Shown here: one piece after another, positions 36,715-45,097 of the stretch | Layout of the letters: every line of letters starts with the position of its first letter | How positions within the stretch are numbered: the stretch's first letter is position 1 | Made by a program: the position numbers and the translations under genes | Assembly: GCF_027922305.1 (NCBI RefSeq) | Contig: NZ_BSFK01000010.1 | Span: forward strand, 310,001-374,000 | Reading direction: 5' to 3' | Source of the DNA: Methylopila jiangsuensis | Lineage (GTDB): Bacteria; Pseudomonadota; Alphaproteobacteria; Rhizobiales; Methylopilaceae | Length of the DNA: 64,000 nt | Notes under the pieces: generated by a model | Told to the model about the DNA's origin: nothing | The model's input: only the letters and a program-made list of their open reading frames with translations | Database searches by the model: none

Positions 36715-37662
36715 TCAGAGCGCGCGGGCCAGAAAGTCCGCGATCGCGGCGCGCGCCGGCGCGGCGTTGGGATCGGGCAGCGCCACATGCACATGGGCCG
36801 AGCCCGGCCACAGCTTCAGCTCCGCCGCGTTCCCGGCGGCGGTCCAGCGCCCGGCCATGAACAGCGTGTCGTCCACCAGCGGATCGCGCGTGCCGACCGT
36901 GAACAGCGCCGGCGGCAGGCCCGCAAGATCGGCGTAGAGCGGCGAGACGTCCGGCGCGGCGCGGTCCTCGCCACCCTGCAGATAGTGGCTCGTGAACATG
37001 CGCAGGTCGCGGGTGGTCAGCACCGGCGTCGCGGGCGCGCGTCGCGCGCTCGGCGTCAGGCCGAGATCGTAGCAGCCGGCGGTGAGGTTGGCGGCGCGGA
37101 ACGGCGTGAGGCCATGGCGGTCGCGCAGCCGCAGCAGCGTCACCGCGGCGAGATGGGCGCCGGCCGATTCGCCGCCGATCAGCAGCCGTTCGGTTCCGAA
37201 CCGGGCCTGCGCCGTCGCCGCGAGCCACAGCGCGGCCGCCTCGCAGTCGTCGGGCGCGGCGGGGTAGGGGTGCTGCGGCGCGAGCCGGTACTCCACCGAC
37301 ACGCAGGCGAGGCCGAGGTCATCCGCCAGTTCGTCGAGCCGCGGGTCGTCCTGGTCGGCGCTGCCGAAGGTCCAGCCGCCGCCATGGACGTGGAGATAGG
37401 CCCCGCGCGGTTCGGGAGGCGCCACGATCCGGAGCGCAAGCTCGCCGGCCGGCCCCGGAATGACGACCGTTTCGGCCCGCGCGCTCTTGGGCTCGCCGAT
37501 GAAGGGCGTCAGGCCGTTCCGCCGCCGCTCCCGCACGGCCTCCGGTCCGATGCTCCAGGGATCCGGGGCCGCGGCGGCCCCCCGGATCAGCCGGGCGTTC
37601 AGCCGCTCCGTCTCCTCGGGCGCGGGCGCGCGGAAGGCGGCGGGATCGACGATCAGGACCAT
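36715..37662 (-). CDS. HSL-type alpha/beta hydrolase (esterase/lipase)
   Basis: A 315-residue hormone-sensitive-lipase-like esterase. The oxyanion motif HGGGW is at 93-97, the nucleophile motif GGESAGAH puts Ser166 at the elbow, RDPLVDD holds the Asp, and the His is in SAHVHVAL near the end. The substrate is not predictable; the family cleaves short-chain esters. Divergent from yjbQ. Confidence 0.88.
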   Translation of the reverse strand: MVLIVDPAAFRAPAPEETERLNARLIRGAAAAPDPWSIGPEAVRERRRNGLTPFIGEPKSARAETVVIPGPAGELALRIVAPPEPRGAYLHVHGGGWTFGSADQDDPRLDELADDLGLACVSVEYRLAPQHPYPAAPDDCEAAALWLAATAQARFGTERLLIGGESAGAHLAAVTLLRLRDRHGLTPFRAANLTAGCYDLGLTPSARRAPATPVLTTRDLRMFTSHYLQGGEDRAAPDVSPLYADLAGLPPALFTVGTRDPLVDDTLFMAGRWTAAGNAAELKLWPGSAHVHVALPDPNAAPARAAIADFLARAL

Positions 37663-37773
37663 GCGGGACGGGCTCCGGGCGGGACGGTGAGCGTGAGGGA
37701 AACGCCAGCGGCGCTTTTCCCGCAAGCGCGAAACGCGCCATGCTGGCCCGCCCGGACGTTCAAGGAGAGGCCC

Positions 37774-38235
37774 ATGCCGGACATCGTCGCCGCCGGACCC
37801 GCGCCGCACCAGATCCTGTCGCGAATCACGGTGCGCACCCGCGGCCCCGGACTGACCGATCTCACGGCGCGGATGGCGGAGGCGCTGCGGGCCGGCGGCG
37901 CCGGCGCCGGCCTCGCCACCCTGTTCGTGCGCCACACCTCGGCCTCGCTGACCCTTCAGGAGAACGCCAGCCCCGAGGTGCGCGACGATCTCGTCGACGC
38001 GCTCGACCGCCTCGCGCCGCGCGGCGCCGGCTGGCGCCACGACCTCGAAGGCCCGGACGACATGCCGGCCCACATCAAGACGATGCTCACCGGCGTGTCG
38101 CTCTCGATTCCCGTGGCCGAAGGGGCCGCGCTGCTCGGCACCTGGCAGGCGGTCTATCTGATGGAGCACCGCGACCGGCCCCACGAACGTGAGGTCGTCC
38201 TGCACTTCATCGGAACGTGCGCGACGCCCGCCTGA
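37774..38235 (+). CDS. yjbQ: YjbQ/UPF0047 family protein
   Basis: A 153-residue YjbQ (secondary thiamine-phosphate synthase-like) protein. Conserved segments are LFVRHTSASLTLQENASPEV, WRHDLEGPDDMPAHIKTMLTG and LGTWQAVYLMEHR, which contain the His residues of the putative active site. AAGGAGAGG stands 5 bases before the ATG at 37774. The physiological role of this family is unsettled. Confidence 0.93.
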   Translation: MPDIVAAGPAPHQILSRITVRTRGPGLTDLTARMAEALRAGGAGAGLATLFVRHTSASLTLQENASPEVRDDLVDALDRLAPRGAGWRHDLEGPDDMPAHIKTMLTGVSLSIPVAEGAALLGTWQAVYLMEHRDRPHEREVVLHFIGTCATPA

Positions 38236-38329
38236 GGGTGGCCTTACGGCCATGTTGCGTTGCGGGGGCAAGGTCCGCTAGCTATTGGCCGCCTTTAGAC
38301 GTAATTTTCAGCTTTCGGCGTCGAATGTG

Positions 38330-38358
38330 TTGAAGATTCGGCCTTGGGACGATCTAAA
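38330..38358 (+). promoter_or_regulatory. Putative promoter of the NarL-type regulator
   Basis: TTGAAG (38330-38335) and TCTAAA (38353-38358) are 17 bases apart in an AT-rich stretch 40 bases before the regulator's start. Both boxes are moderate matches to sigma-70 sites. Confidence 0.4.
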
Positions 38359-38398
38359 CCTATCGACTTTGGTATCGGCGGAGCGCTAAGACGTTTTC

Positions 38399-39064
38399 AT
38401 GACGACCTCTGAATCCTCGTTCCGACTTCTGATCGCCGACGACCATCCGCTGTTTCGCACGGCGCTGCGGGAGGCCGTGGCCGGAGAGGCCGCGGAGATC
38501 GTCGAGGCGGGCTCGTTCGACGACGCGTCCAAGATTCTCGAGGACGACACGTTCGACCTCGTGCTGCTCGACCTCACCATGCCGGGCGTCAGCGGCTTTT
38601 CCGGCCTGATGTACCTGCGCGCCCAGTATCCGGCGACGCCGGTGGTGGTGGTGTCCGCCAACGAGGACCCGACCACCATCCGCCGCTGCATGGAGTTCGG
38701 CGCCTCGGGCTTCATCCCGAAGACGCTCGACGTGGAGAAGATGCGCGACGCGGTGCGCGTCGTGCTCGCCGGCGACACCTGGACCCCGCCGGACCTCGAC
38801 TTGAGCGCGCCCAGCGACGACGGCTCCGCCAAGCTGGTCTCCCGTCTCGGCACGCTCACGCCCCAGCAGGTGCGGGTGCTGATGATGCTGAGCCAGGGCC
38901 TGCTCAACAAGCAGATCGCCTATGAGCTCGGCGTCTCCGAGGCGACCGTGAAGGCCCATGTGTCGGCCATCCTCGCCAAGCTCGGCGTGGAAAGCCGCAC
39001 CCAGGCGGTCATCGCCGCCTCCAAGATCGAGGCCGGCCAGTGGCCGGAGCGCGCCGCGGGCTGA
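38399..39064 (+). CDS. crbR: NarL/LuxR-type response regulator, CrbR/ErdR-like
   Basis: A 221-residue regulator. The receiver domain has LLIADDHPLFRTAL, phospho-acceptor Asp58 in LVLLDLTMPG, and FIPKTL. The LuxR helix-turn-helix has LTPQQVRVLMMLSQGLLNKQIAYELGVSEATVKAHVSAIL. The whole matches the CrbR/ErdR group, which activates acetyl-CoA synthetase and alcohol or acetate use in Pseudomonas and Vibrio. Its likely partner is the convergent transporter-type hybrid kinase. Symbol is by similarity and context. Confidence 0.82.
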   Translation: MTTSESSFRLLIADDHPLFRTALREAVAGEAAEIVEAGSFDDASKILEDDTFDLVLLDLTMPGVSGFSGLMYLRAQYPATPVVVVSANEDPTTIRRCMEFGASGFIPKTLDVEKMRDAVRVVLAGDTWTPPDLDLSAPSDDGSAKLVSRLGTLTPQQVRVLMMLSQGLLNKQIAYELGVSEATVKAHVSAILAKLGVESRTQAVIAASKIEAGQWPERAAG

Positions 39065-39098
39065 TCCGCGCCGACGCCTGTTTCCTGCCCAGGATCTG

Positions 39099-39131
39099 AA
39101 AACGGCGGCCCCCTTTCGGGCCGCCGTTTTT
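39099..39131. terminator. Bidirectional rho-independent terminator
   Basis: AAAACGGCGGCCC (39099-39111) pairs perfectly with GGGCCGCCGTTTT (39118-39130), loop CCTTTC, with a run of five T after the stem and A bases before it. It separates the convergent regulator and kinase genes and can serve both. Confidence 0.92.
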
Positions 39132-39141
39132 CGTCGCCGGC

Positions 39142-42100
39142 TCAGCGCGCGGCGGCGCGCTTCGCCAGCAGCTGCGCCAGCAGCGCCCTGAGCGCCGCGG
39201 GGCGGATGGGTTTCGGCAGCACCTGCACGTCCTTCTCCGCGGCCTGGGCGCGCAGGCCCGGCGAACGGTCGGCGGTGATCAGCACCGCCGGGAACGGGCG
39301 GCCGAGCTTCCAGCGCAGGTTGACAATGGCCTCCAGCCCGTCGGCCTCGTCGAGGTGGTAGTCGGCCAGAACCACGTCCGGGAAGGTCTTGTGCTTGCGG
39401 ATCATCTGCTCCGCCTCGCGCTGGCTCGCGGCGGTGAGCGCCGCGCAGCCCCAGCCGCCGAGCACGGTGGCCATGCCCTCCAGAATCGCCGGTTCGTTGT
39501 CGATGACGACCACGCTCAGCCCTTCCAGCGGCGACGAACGCGGCGCGGCCGCGGGCTCCTCCGGCGCGGTCGCGGGCAGGGCGGCCGCCACCGGCATCTC
39601 GATCGCGAACACCGAGCCCATGCCGGGCTTGGAGCGCAGCGTCAGCGGATGCTCCAGCACCCGGGCGATGCGCTCCACGATCGACAGGCCGAGGCCGAGC
39701 CCCGGCGCCACCTTGGCGCCCTGCTCCAGCCGCTTGAACTCGCGGAACACCAGCTGCTGCTGGCCGGAGGCGATGCCGAGGCCGGTGTCCCACACCTCCA
39801 CCCGGAGCTTTCCCTTCAGCCGCCGCGCGCCGACGATGACGCGTCCGCGCGGGGTGTACTTGATGGCGTTGGAGACGAGGTTCTGCAGCACCCGGCGCAG
39901 CAGCCGGCGGTCGGAGCGCACGGTGAGGCTGGTGCTGATCACCGACAGCTTCAGGCCCTTCTCCTCGGCCACCGGCGTGAACTCGCGCCGGAGCTGGGAG
40001 ATGATGTCGTCCAGGCGGAAGGTGGAGAGCTCGGGGCGCATGGCGCCGGTGTCGAGCCGGGAGATGTCGAGCAGGGCGGACAGGATCTCCTCCACCGCGT
40101 CGAGCGATGCGTCCACGTTGCGGGCGAGGCGGCCGAAGTCCTCCTGCGGCCCGGTGCGCTCCACGAGGCTGGTGGCGAACAGGCGGGCCGCGTTCAGCGG
40201 CTGCAGGATGTCGTGGCTCGCGGCGGCGAGGAAGCGGGTCTTGGAGATGTTGGCCTCGTCCGCCACGGTCTTGGCGCGGGCGAGCTCCTGATTGAGGCGG
40301 GTGAGCTCGCGGGTGCGGTCGCGCACCCGGCGCTCCAGGTTTTCGTTCGCCACCTCCAGCGCCTGCTGGGCGGCCACCGTCTCGGTGATGTCGGTGTAGG
40401 TGGTGACGACGCCGGCGTCGGGCATCCGGGCGGAGCGGATCTCGATCACGCGTCCCGAGGGCTGCAGCCTTGTGCGCATGGTCTCCAGCCGCACCACGAA
40501 GCGCTGGATGCGGTCGGCGACGAACTCCTCCTCATGCACCGGCCCGTAAAGGCCGCGGCGGGCGTTGAAGCGGAAGATGTCGTCGAGGCCGACGCCCAGA
40601 TAGATCATCTCCTCGGGCAGGTCGAACAGCTCCCGGAACTCACGGTTCCAGGCGACGAGCTTCATCTCCTTGTCGATGGCGGTGATGCCCTGACGGGCAT
40701 GGTCCAGCGCGGTCTGCAGCACGTCGCGGTTGGACTGGAGCGCGGCGGAGGCGTCGTCCAGAAGCTGCAGCGCGTCCTGGGTGGTGACGTTGCGGCGGCT
40801 GAGCAGCATGGACAGCACCAGCCGCGACGAGGCGGCGCCGATGGCCGAGGCGAGCAGGCGCTCCGCGAAGCGCAGCGTGGTGGCGTCCACCTCGCCGTGG
40901 CCGACCAGCGGCGCGGCGCGCGCGGCCTCATAGCTGCGGAAGGCCCGCTCGGCCCGCTCCGGCCCGATGTAGCGCGCCACCGTCTGCATCACGTCCGCGG
41001 TCGTCACCCGCGCCCGCCACGGGCGGAAGGGGGCGGCGTCGCCGTCGTCCGCCCGGGGCGCGCCGTCGTCGCGGAAGGCGTCCGCCTGCTGCAGCTCGAT
41101 GGCGGTGGGCGCCCGCAGCAGCGACACGAACACCAGCGCGACGGCGTTCAGCGCGAGACTCCAGAACACGCCATGGGCGAAGGCGTCGCCGAACGATCCG
41201 CCGAACAGCGCCTCGGGCCGCAGCCATCCGATGCCGAACGGCCCTTGCGCCAGCACCGCGTGCGGCAGGCCGAGACGGGGTCCGAGGGCGGGCAGCACCA
41301 GCGTCCAGCCCCAGAGCGCGAGCCCGACCACGATCCCCGCGACCGCGCCGGGCGCCGTCGCCCGGCGCCACAGCAGGCCGATGAAGAAGGCTGGCGCGAG
41401 CTGCGCGGTCGCGGCCAGCGACAGCAGCCCGAGCTGCGCCAGCGCCGCGCCGTCCGCCAGCCGATGGGCCACGTAAGCCAGCGCGATGATGGCGCAGATC
41501 GCGAGCCGCCGGATCATCAGCAGACGGCGGCTCATGTCCGGCACGCCCGCGCCGCGGCCGCGCAGCAGCGCGGGAATGGCGAGGTCGTTGGAGGCGATGA
41601 TGGCGAGCGCCACCGTCTCCACGATCACCATGGAGGTGGCGGCCGAGAGCCCGCCCAGGAACACGAAGGTGGCGATCCAGCGGGCGTCGGCCGAGAGCGG
41701 CAGCGACAGCAGATAGAAGTCCGGGTCCGCGGCGGCGTTCTGGCCCAGCAGCGTCAGGCCCGCCAGCGCGAGCGGCGCCACCAGCAGCGCGACCACGGCG
41801 AGATAGGCCGGGAACAGCCAGGCGGCGGTGCGGGCCTCGGTCGAATCATGCGCCTCGACCACCGTGACGTGGAACTGGCGCGGCAGCAGCAGCGCCGCCG
41901 TGAACGACACCGCCATGATGGCGAGGAAGGTGGAGACGGCGGGCGCGTCCGCGAACAGGTCCAGCGTCTCCGCCGCGCGCGCCTGGGCGATCAGGTCGGA
42001 CGGGCCGTCGAACAGGCCGAACACCACGAAGACGCCCGCCGCGACGAACACCAGCAGCTTGATCGCGGTCTCGGCGGCGATCGCCAGCATCAGGCCGTCG

Positions 42101-42642
42101 TGCCGCTCGGCGGCCTGCACCTGCCGCGCGCCGAACAGGGCGGCGAACAGCGCCAGAGCGATCGAGGCCGGCAGGGCGGGATCCACCAGCGCGTTCTCGA
42201 ACCCGAGCAGCAGGTTCAGCGACCGGGCGATCGCCTTGAGCTGCAGCGCGATGTAGGGCAGGGCGGCGGCCAGCGCCGCCACCGCCACCAGCGCGGCCAC
42301 CCGCTGGTTCTTGCCGTAGCGCGCCGCGATCAGGTCGGCGATCGACGTGATGTTCTGCGCCTTGGCGATGCGGATGACGCGGGCGACCAGCGGCGCGAAA
42401 AGGCCGATGGCGAGCGCCGGCCCCAGCAGGAAGGCGAGGAACAGCCAGCCCTTGACGGCCGCGAAGCCGACCGAGCCGTAGAACGCCCAGGCGGTGCAGT
42501 AGACCCCGAGGCCGAGCGCGTAGAGATGGGGCCTCAGACGCCCGGACAGCCACGCCGGACGCCGGGCGTCGGCGTAGACCGCAAGCGCCAGCAGCGCCGC
42601 GAAATAGGCCAGGACCACCCCGGCGACGACCAAACCCTGCAC
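39142..42642 (-). CDS. crbS: SSF-transporter-type hybrid histidine kinase, CrbS/MxtR-like
   Basis: A 1166-residue sensor. Residues 1 to about 500 form a sodium/solute symporter (SLC5/SSF) fold with some 13 helices. A PAS domain (about 645-760, ITAIDKEMKLVAWNREFREL) and a coiled coil follow. The HisKA has phospho-acceptor His810 in AAASHDILQPL. The HATPase has NLVSNAIKYTPRG, VWDTGLGI and GLGLGLSIVERI. A C-terminal receiver has Asp1094 in LADYHLDEADG. This is the CrbS/MxtR architecture; the transporter part is thought to sense or carry a small carboxylate such as acetate. Confidence 0.88.
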   Translation of the reverse strand: MQGLVVAGVVLAYFAALLALAVYADARRPAWLSGRLRPHLYALGLGVYCTAWAFYGSVGFAAVKGWLFLAFLLGPALAIGLFAPLVARVIRIAKAQNITSIADLIAARYGKNQRVAALVAVAALAAALPYIALQLKAIARSLNLLLGFENALVDPALPASIALALFAALFGARQVQAAERHDGLMLAIAAETAIKLLVFVAAGVFVVFGLFDGPSDLIAQARAAETLDLFADAPAVSTFLAIMAVSFTAALLLPRQFHVTVVEAHDSTEARTAAWLFPAYLAVVALLVAPLALAGLTLLGQNAAADPDFYLLSLPLSADARWIATFVFLGGLSAATSMVIVETVALAIIASNDLAIPALLRGRGAGVPDMSRRLLMIRRLAICAIIALAYVAHRLADGAALAQLGLLSLAATAQLAPAFFIGLLWRRATAPGAVAGIVVGLALWGWTLVLPALGPRLGLPHAVLAQGPFGIGWLRPEALFGGSFGDAFAHGVFWSLALNAVALVFVSLLRAPTAIELQQADAFRDDGAPRADDGDAAPFRPWRARVTTADVMQTVARYIGPERAERAFRSYEAARAAPLVGHGEVDATTLRFAERLLASAIGAASSRLVLSMLLSRRNVTTQDALQLLDDASAALQSNRDVLQTALDHARQGITAIDKEMKLVAWNREFRELFDLPEEMIYLGVGLDDIFRFNARRGLYGPVHEEEFVADRIQRFVVRLETMRTRLQPSGRVIEIRSARMPDAGVVTTYTDITETVAAQQALEVANENLERRVRDRTRELTRLNQELARAKTVADEANISKTRFLAAASHDILQPLNAARLFATSLVERTGPQEDFGRLARNVDASLDAVEEILSALLDISRLDTGAMRPELSTFRLDDIISQLRREFTPVAEEKGLKLSVISTSLTVRSDRRLLRRVLQNLVSNAIKYTPRGRVIVGARRLKGKLRVEVWDTGLGIASGQQQLVFREFKRLEQGAKVAPGLGLGLSIVERIARVLEHPLTLRSKPGMGSVFAIEMPVAAALPATAPEEPAAAPRSSPLEGLSVVVIDNEPAILEGMATVLGGWGCAALTAASQREAEQMIRKHKTFPDVVLADYHLDEADGLEAIVNLRWKLGRPFPAVLITADRSPGLRAQAAEKDVQVLPKPIRPAALRALLAQLLAKRAAAR

Positions 42643-42811
42643 GTTTCCGCATCCCCCTTAGGCAGAGCGGCGCCGAAAAGCAGGGCGCGCCCGCAGCCGC
42701 AGCCGGCGCGTGCGCCTTGCCTGAAGCTTCAATCTTTCGTTAACGTCACCGCCGACGGCTGGCAATTCGCCCGCCGGCTCGCGGGACGGCATACACAGGG
42801 GCTCATCGCCG

Positions 42812-43246
42812 ATGTCCATGATCCAGGAATTCAAAGAATTCGCCATGAAGGGCAATGTCGTCGACCTCGCGGTCGGCGTCATCATCGGCGCGGCCTTCGG
42901 CAAGATCGTCGAAAGTCTGGTGTCGGACGTCTTCATGCCGATCGTCGGCGCCATCATCGGCGGGCTGGATTTCTCGAACTACTTCATCGGCCTGTCGTCC
43001 AACGTCACGGCCACCTCGCTGGTTGAGGCGAAGAAACAGGGCGCGGTGCTCGCCTACGGCAACTTCATCACCATCGGCCTCAACTTCCTCATCGTCGCCT
43101 TCATTCTGTTCCTGGTCATCAAGGCCGTGAACCGCCTGAAGAAGAAAGAGGAGGCCAAGCCCGAGGCCGTCGCCGAAGTGCCGGCCGACGTGAAGCTGCT
43201 CGGCGAGATCCGCGACCTGCTCGCGGGCGCCCAGGCCCGGATCTGA
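42812..43246 (+). CDS. mscL: Large-conductance mechanosensitive channel
   Basis: A 144-residue MscL that opens under membrane tension to release solutes on osmotic downshock. It begins [23 protein letters not shown], the conserved amphipathic helix and TM1; TM2 is at about 76-100 ([16 protein letters not shown]), followed by a charged tail with LLGEIRDLL. It ends 10 bases before the GST gene and may form an operon with it. Confidence 0.96.
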   Translation: MSMIQEFKEFAMKGNVVDLAVGVIIGAAFGKIVESLVSDVFMPIVGAIIGGLDFSNYFIGLSSNVTATSLVEAKKQGAVLAYGNFITIGLNFLIVAFILFLVIKAVNRLKKKEEAKPEAVAEVPADVKLLGEIRDLLAGAQARI

Positions 43247-43256
43247 AGACTGGCTC

Positions 43257-43874
43257 ATGAGCGCCCGTTTCGTCCTGCACTACAACCCGCGGTCGCGCGC
43301 CCAGCGCATCCGCTGGCTGCTGGAGGAGGCGGGCGCTCCCTATGATCTGGCGCGGCACGATTTCGCCGCCCGCACCCACAAGGCGCCGGAATTTCTGGCG
43401 CTCAATCCCGACGGCAAGCTGCCGACGCTGGTGGATCGCGGACCGGACGGGGCGGGGTCGACGGTGGTGACGGAAAGCGCCGCCATCGTGCTCCACGTGG
43501 CGGACGCCTGCCCCGAGGCCGGCCTGGCGCCCGCGATCGGCGATCCGGCGCGCGGGGCCTATCTCAACTGGATCGTCTACAGCGTCGCCGCCATCGAGCC
43601 GGCGCTGCTGGACGAGGCCTTTCCCCGCGGGAGCGACGCGCCGGCCTCCGCCGTCGGCTGGCCGCCTTACGCGGGCGCGCTCGATCGGGTGGCCGCGGCG
43701 CTGTCGGACCGGCCCTATCTGCTGGGCGAGGCGTTCAGCGCGGCGGACATCGCGATCGGCTCGTTCCTGTTCTGGGTGCGGGGTTGGGGCAAGCTGCCGG
43801 AGGCCGGACGGTTCGCGGGCTACCTCGACCGGCTCGCGGCCCGTCCGGCCTACATCCGCGCCGAAAGCGCGTGA
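43257..43874 (+). CDS. Glutathione S-transferase family protein
   Basis: A 205-residue GST: thioredoxin-like N-domain (VLHYNPRSRAQRIRWLLEEAGAPYDL, then NPDGKLPTLVD and VVTESAAIVLHVAD, the glutathione-binding ESAA motif) and a helical C-domain with LLGEAFSAADIAIGSFLFW. The exact class and substrate are unknown. It follows mscL closely. Confidence 0.9.
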   Translation: MSARFVLHYNPRSRAQRIRWLLEEAGAPYDLARHDFAARTHKAPEFLALNPDGKLPTLVDRGPDGAGSTVVTESAAIVLHVADACPEAGLAPAIGDPARGAYLNWIVYSVAAIEPALLDEAFPRGSDAPASAVGWPPYAGALDRVAAALSDRPYLLGEAFSAADIAIGSFLFWVRGWGKLPEAGRFAGYLDRLAARPAYIRAESA

Positions 43875-43911
43875 CGGCTACAAAAGAGGCGCGGTTTTTT
43901 CGTCCGCAGGT

Positions 43912-43939
43912 TTGCGTTTTGCGAGACCGGTCCTAAATT
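43912..43939 (+). promoter_or_regulatory. Putative promoter of the small membrane ORF
   Basis: TTGCGT (43912-43917) and TAAATT (43934-43939) are 16 bases apart, 41 bases before the small open reading frame. The region is notably AT-rich for this genome. Confidence 0.4.
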
Positions 43940-43979
43940 GAGAGGCAACGGGCGTAGAACCGAGTTCAGGAGCATCGCC

Positions 43980-44108
43980 GTGATGGGTTTGGACGTGTCT
44001 TTCGTCGTCATGCTGGCCGCCGCCGTCGCGGGGCTGGCGTTCGTGTCGTTCTCCGCCGCGCCTGAGCCGAAGCGCGCGCCGGTGCGGGTGCGCTCCCGCC
44101 GCCGCTGA
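43980..44108 (+). CDS. Small single-pass membrane protein, 42 residues
   Basis: A short frame that reads (V)MGLDVSFVVMLAAAVAGLAF, then a short polar turn and an Arg/Lys-rich tail ending RSRRR. It predicts one membrane helix with a basic cytoplasmic end. AGGAG stands 9 bases before the GTG at 43980 (the adjacent ATG is at 43983), and a promoter-like sequence lies upstream. The family is unknown. Below the length most gene finders accept, so it may be missing from standard annotation. Confidence 0.5.
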   Translation: MMGLDVSFVVMLAAAVAGLAFVSFSAAPEPKRAPVRVRSRRR

Positions 44109-44214
44109 GCCTGCGCCGAACTCGCGTCATCCCTGCATAGTCGGTTCTTCGGACGCCTCGATGACGCCTGTCGTCGGGGCGTTTTCGCGTCCCGGGCGCG
44201 GCGTTGAGGTCGCG

Positions 44215-44244
44215 CTTGAAACCGACGAGTGTGACGCCCATCTA
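44215..44244 (+). promoter_or_regulatory. Sigma-32 (RpoH) heat-shock promoter
   Basis: CTTGAA (44215-44220) and GCCCATCT (44236-44243) match the RpoH consensus CTTGAA / CCCCATnT with 15 bases between. It lies 71 bases before the hsp20 start, leaving room for the RNA thermometer. Confidence 0.8.
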
Positions 44245-44249
44245 AAATT

Positions 44250-44313
44250 CCGATCGGAGCGCTTTGTTTACGAGGCTCCCGTCAAAGTCGCTTGAAGCTG
44301 AGGACTTTGATTC
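44250..44313 (+). promoter_or_regulatory. ROSE-type RNA thermometer in hsp20 leader
   Basis: The leader ends in a hairpin TCAAAGTC (44282-44289) / GACTTTGA (44303-44310) that buries the ribosome-binding site. The ROSE core is present: UCGCU (44288-44292, the conserved UYGCU) opposite AGGA (44301-44304), nine bases before the ATG. An upstream hairpin GGAGC/GCTCC (44256-44277) completes the typical multi-hairpin layout. Heating should melt the weak helix and allow translation. Confidence 0.78.
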
Positions 44314-44769
44314 ATGTCGCGTCTGACAAGCTTGCAGAGCCCGTTTCTGCTCGGGTTCGACGGCCTCGAACGGGCCCTCGAACGTGTGGCGCGCAGCGGG
44401 GACGGCTATCCGCCCTACAACATCGAGCGTCTGCCGGCCGCTGACGGGCAACCGGAACGGCTGCGCATCACGCTCGCCGTGGCCGGGTTCCGCCCCGAAC
44501 AGATCGAGGTGTCCATCAGCGACAACGAGCTCGTCATCCGTGGGCGCCCGCCCGCGGAGCGCCCGGATCGCGACTTCCTCCACCGCGGCATCGCCGCGCG
44601 CCAGTTCGCGCGGGCGTTCCTGCTCGCCGACGGCATGGAGGTGCTTGGCGCGGAACTTGCGACGGGCCTGCTGGTCGTCGACCTCGTTCGACCCGAGCCG
44701 AATCGGTCCGTGCGCCGGATCGCCATCGCCTCGCGGGACGAGACATGCCGCATCGCGGAGAAGGAGTGA
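44314..44769 (+). CDS. Small heat-shock protein, Hsp20/IbpA family
   Basis: A 151-residue alpha-crystallin chaperone that holds unfolding proteins. The N-arm has PFLLGFDGLERALERV, and the alpha-crystallin domain (about 36-135) has RLRITLAVAGFRPEQIEVSI, NELVIRGR, FLHRGIAARQFARAFLLADG and ELATGLLVVDL. It matches the rhizobial class A HspH/IbpA type. It is controlled by the sigma-32 promoter and ROSE element, and followed after four bases by the DUF1150 gene. Confidence 0.93.
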   Translation: MSRLTSLQSPFLLGFDGLERALERVARSGDGYPPYNIERLPAADGQPERLRITLAVAGFRPEQIEVSISDNELVIRGRPPAERPDRDFLHRGIAARQFARAFLLADGMEVLGAELATGLLVVDLVRPEPNRSVRRIAIASRDETCRIAEKE

Positions 44770-44773
44770 CGTC

Positions 44774-45043
44774 ATGGTCAATGGATTTGTCGCGCTGGCG
44801 CGCAAGCAGCCTCTGACGGCGGCCGAGTTCGCCGCGGTCGGCGACGGGCGCATCGCCTATGTGAAGCCGATGCAGTCCGAGCAGCTCAACGCGCTGTTTC
44901 CCGAGGCGCCGGAGCTGGAGCCGGGTCTGGCGCTGTTCGCCCTGCTCGGCGCCGACGGTTCGCCCATCGTCGTGGCGGACAGCCGCGAGGCCCTGATCGA
45001 GAGCGCGCGCGAGCACGAACTCGTCACCGTGGCGGTGCACTGA
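44774..45043 (+). CDS. DUF1150 family protein
   Basis: An 89-residue protein of the alphaproteobacterial DUF1150 family, with AAEFAAVGDGRIAYVKPM, ALFALLGADGSPIVVADSREALIESA and a final HELVTVAVH. AAGGAG precedes the ATG at 44774. DUF1150 genes commonly follow a small heat-shock gene; the function is unknown but co-induction by heat is expected. Confidence 0.9.
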   Translation: MVNGFVALARKQPLTAAEFAAVGDGRIAYVKPMQSEQLNALFPEAPELEPGLALFALLGADGSPIVVADSREALIESAREHELVTVAVH

Positions 45044-45054
45044 CGAAAGACGCT

Positions 45055-45084
45055 TCATCCGGCCGGCGAGCGCCGGTCGGATGA
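45055..45084. terminator. 14-bp stem-loop between convergent genes
   Basis: TCATCCGGCCGGCG (45055-45068) and CGCCGGTCGGATGA (45071-45084) pair over 14 positions with one G-T wobble. It lies between DUF1150 and the convergent NDUFA9-like gene. The T run is missing. Confidence 0.65.
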
Positions 45085-45097
45085 ACGGGCGCGCGAC

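Noticed and set aside
42828-42842. GAATTC direct repeat near the mscL start
   Set aside because: It lies within the mscL codons for EFKEF and is explained by the protein sequence.
39355-43026. A 1223-codon plus-strand frame opposite the hybrid kinase gene
   Set aside because: It lies wholly antisense to a kinase with clear domains; its product is His/Gly/Arg/Gln-rich without any motif, the usual shadow in GC-rich DNA.
44160-44190. A terminator for the small membrane ORF (ACGCC...GGCGTTTTC)
   Set aside because: The stem is only five or six base pairs; too weak to list as a feature.
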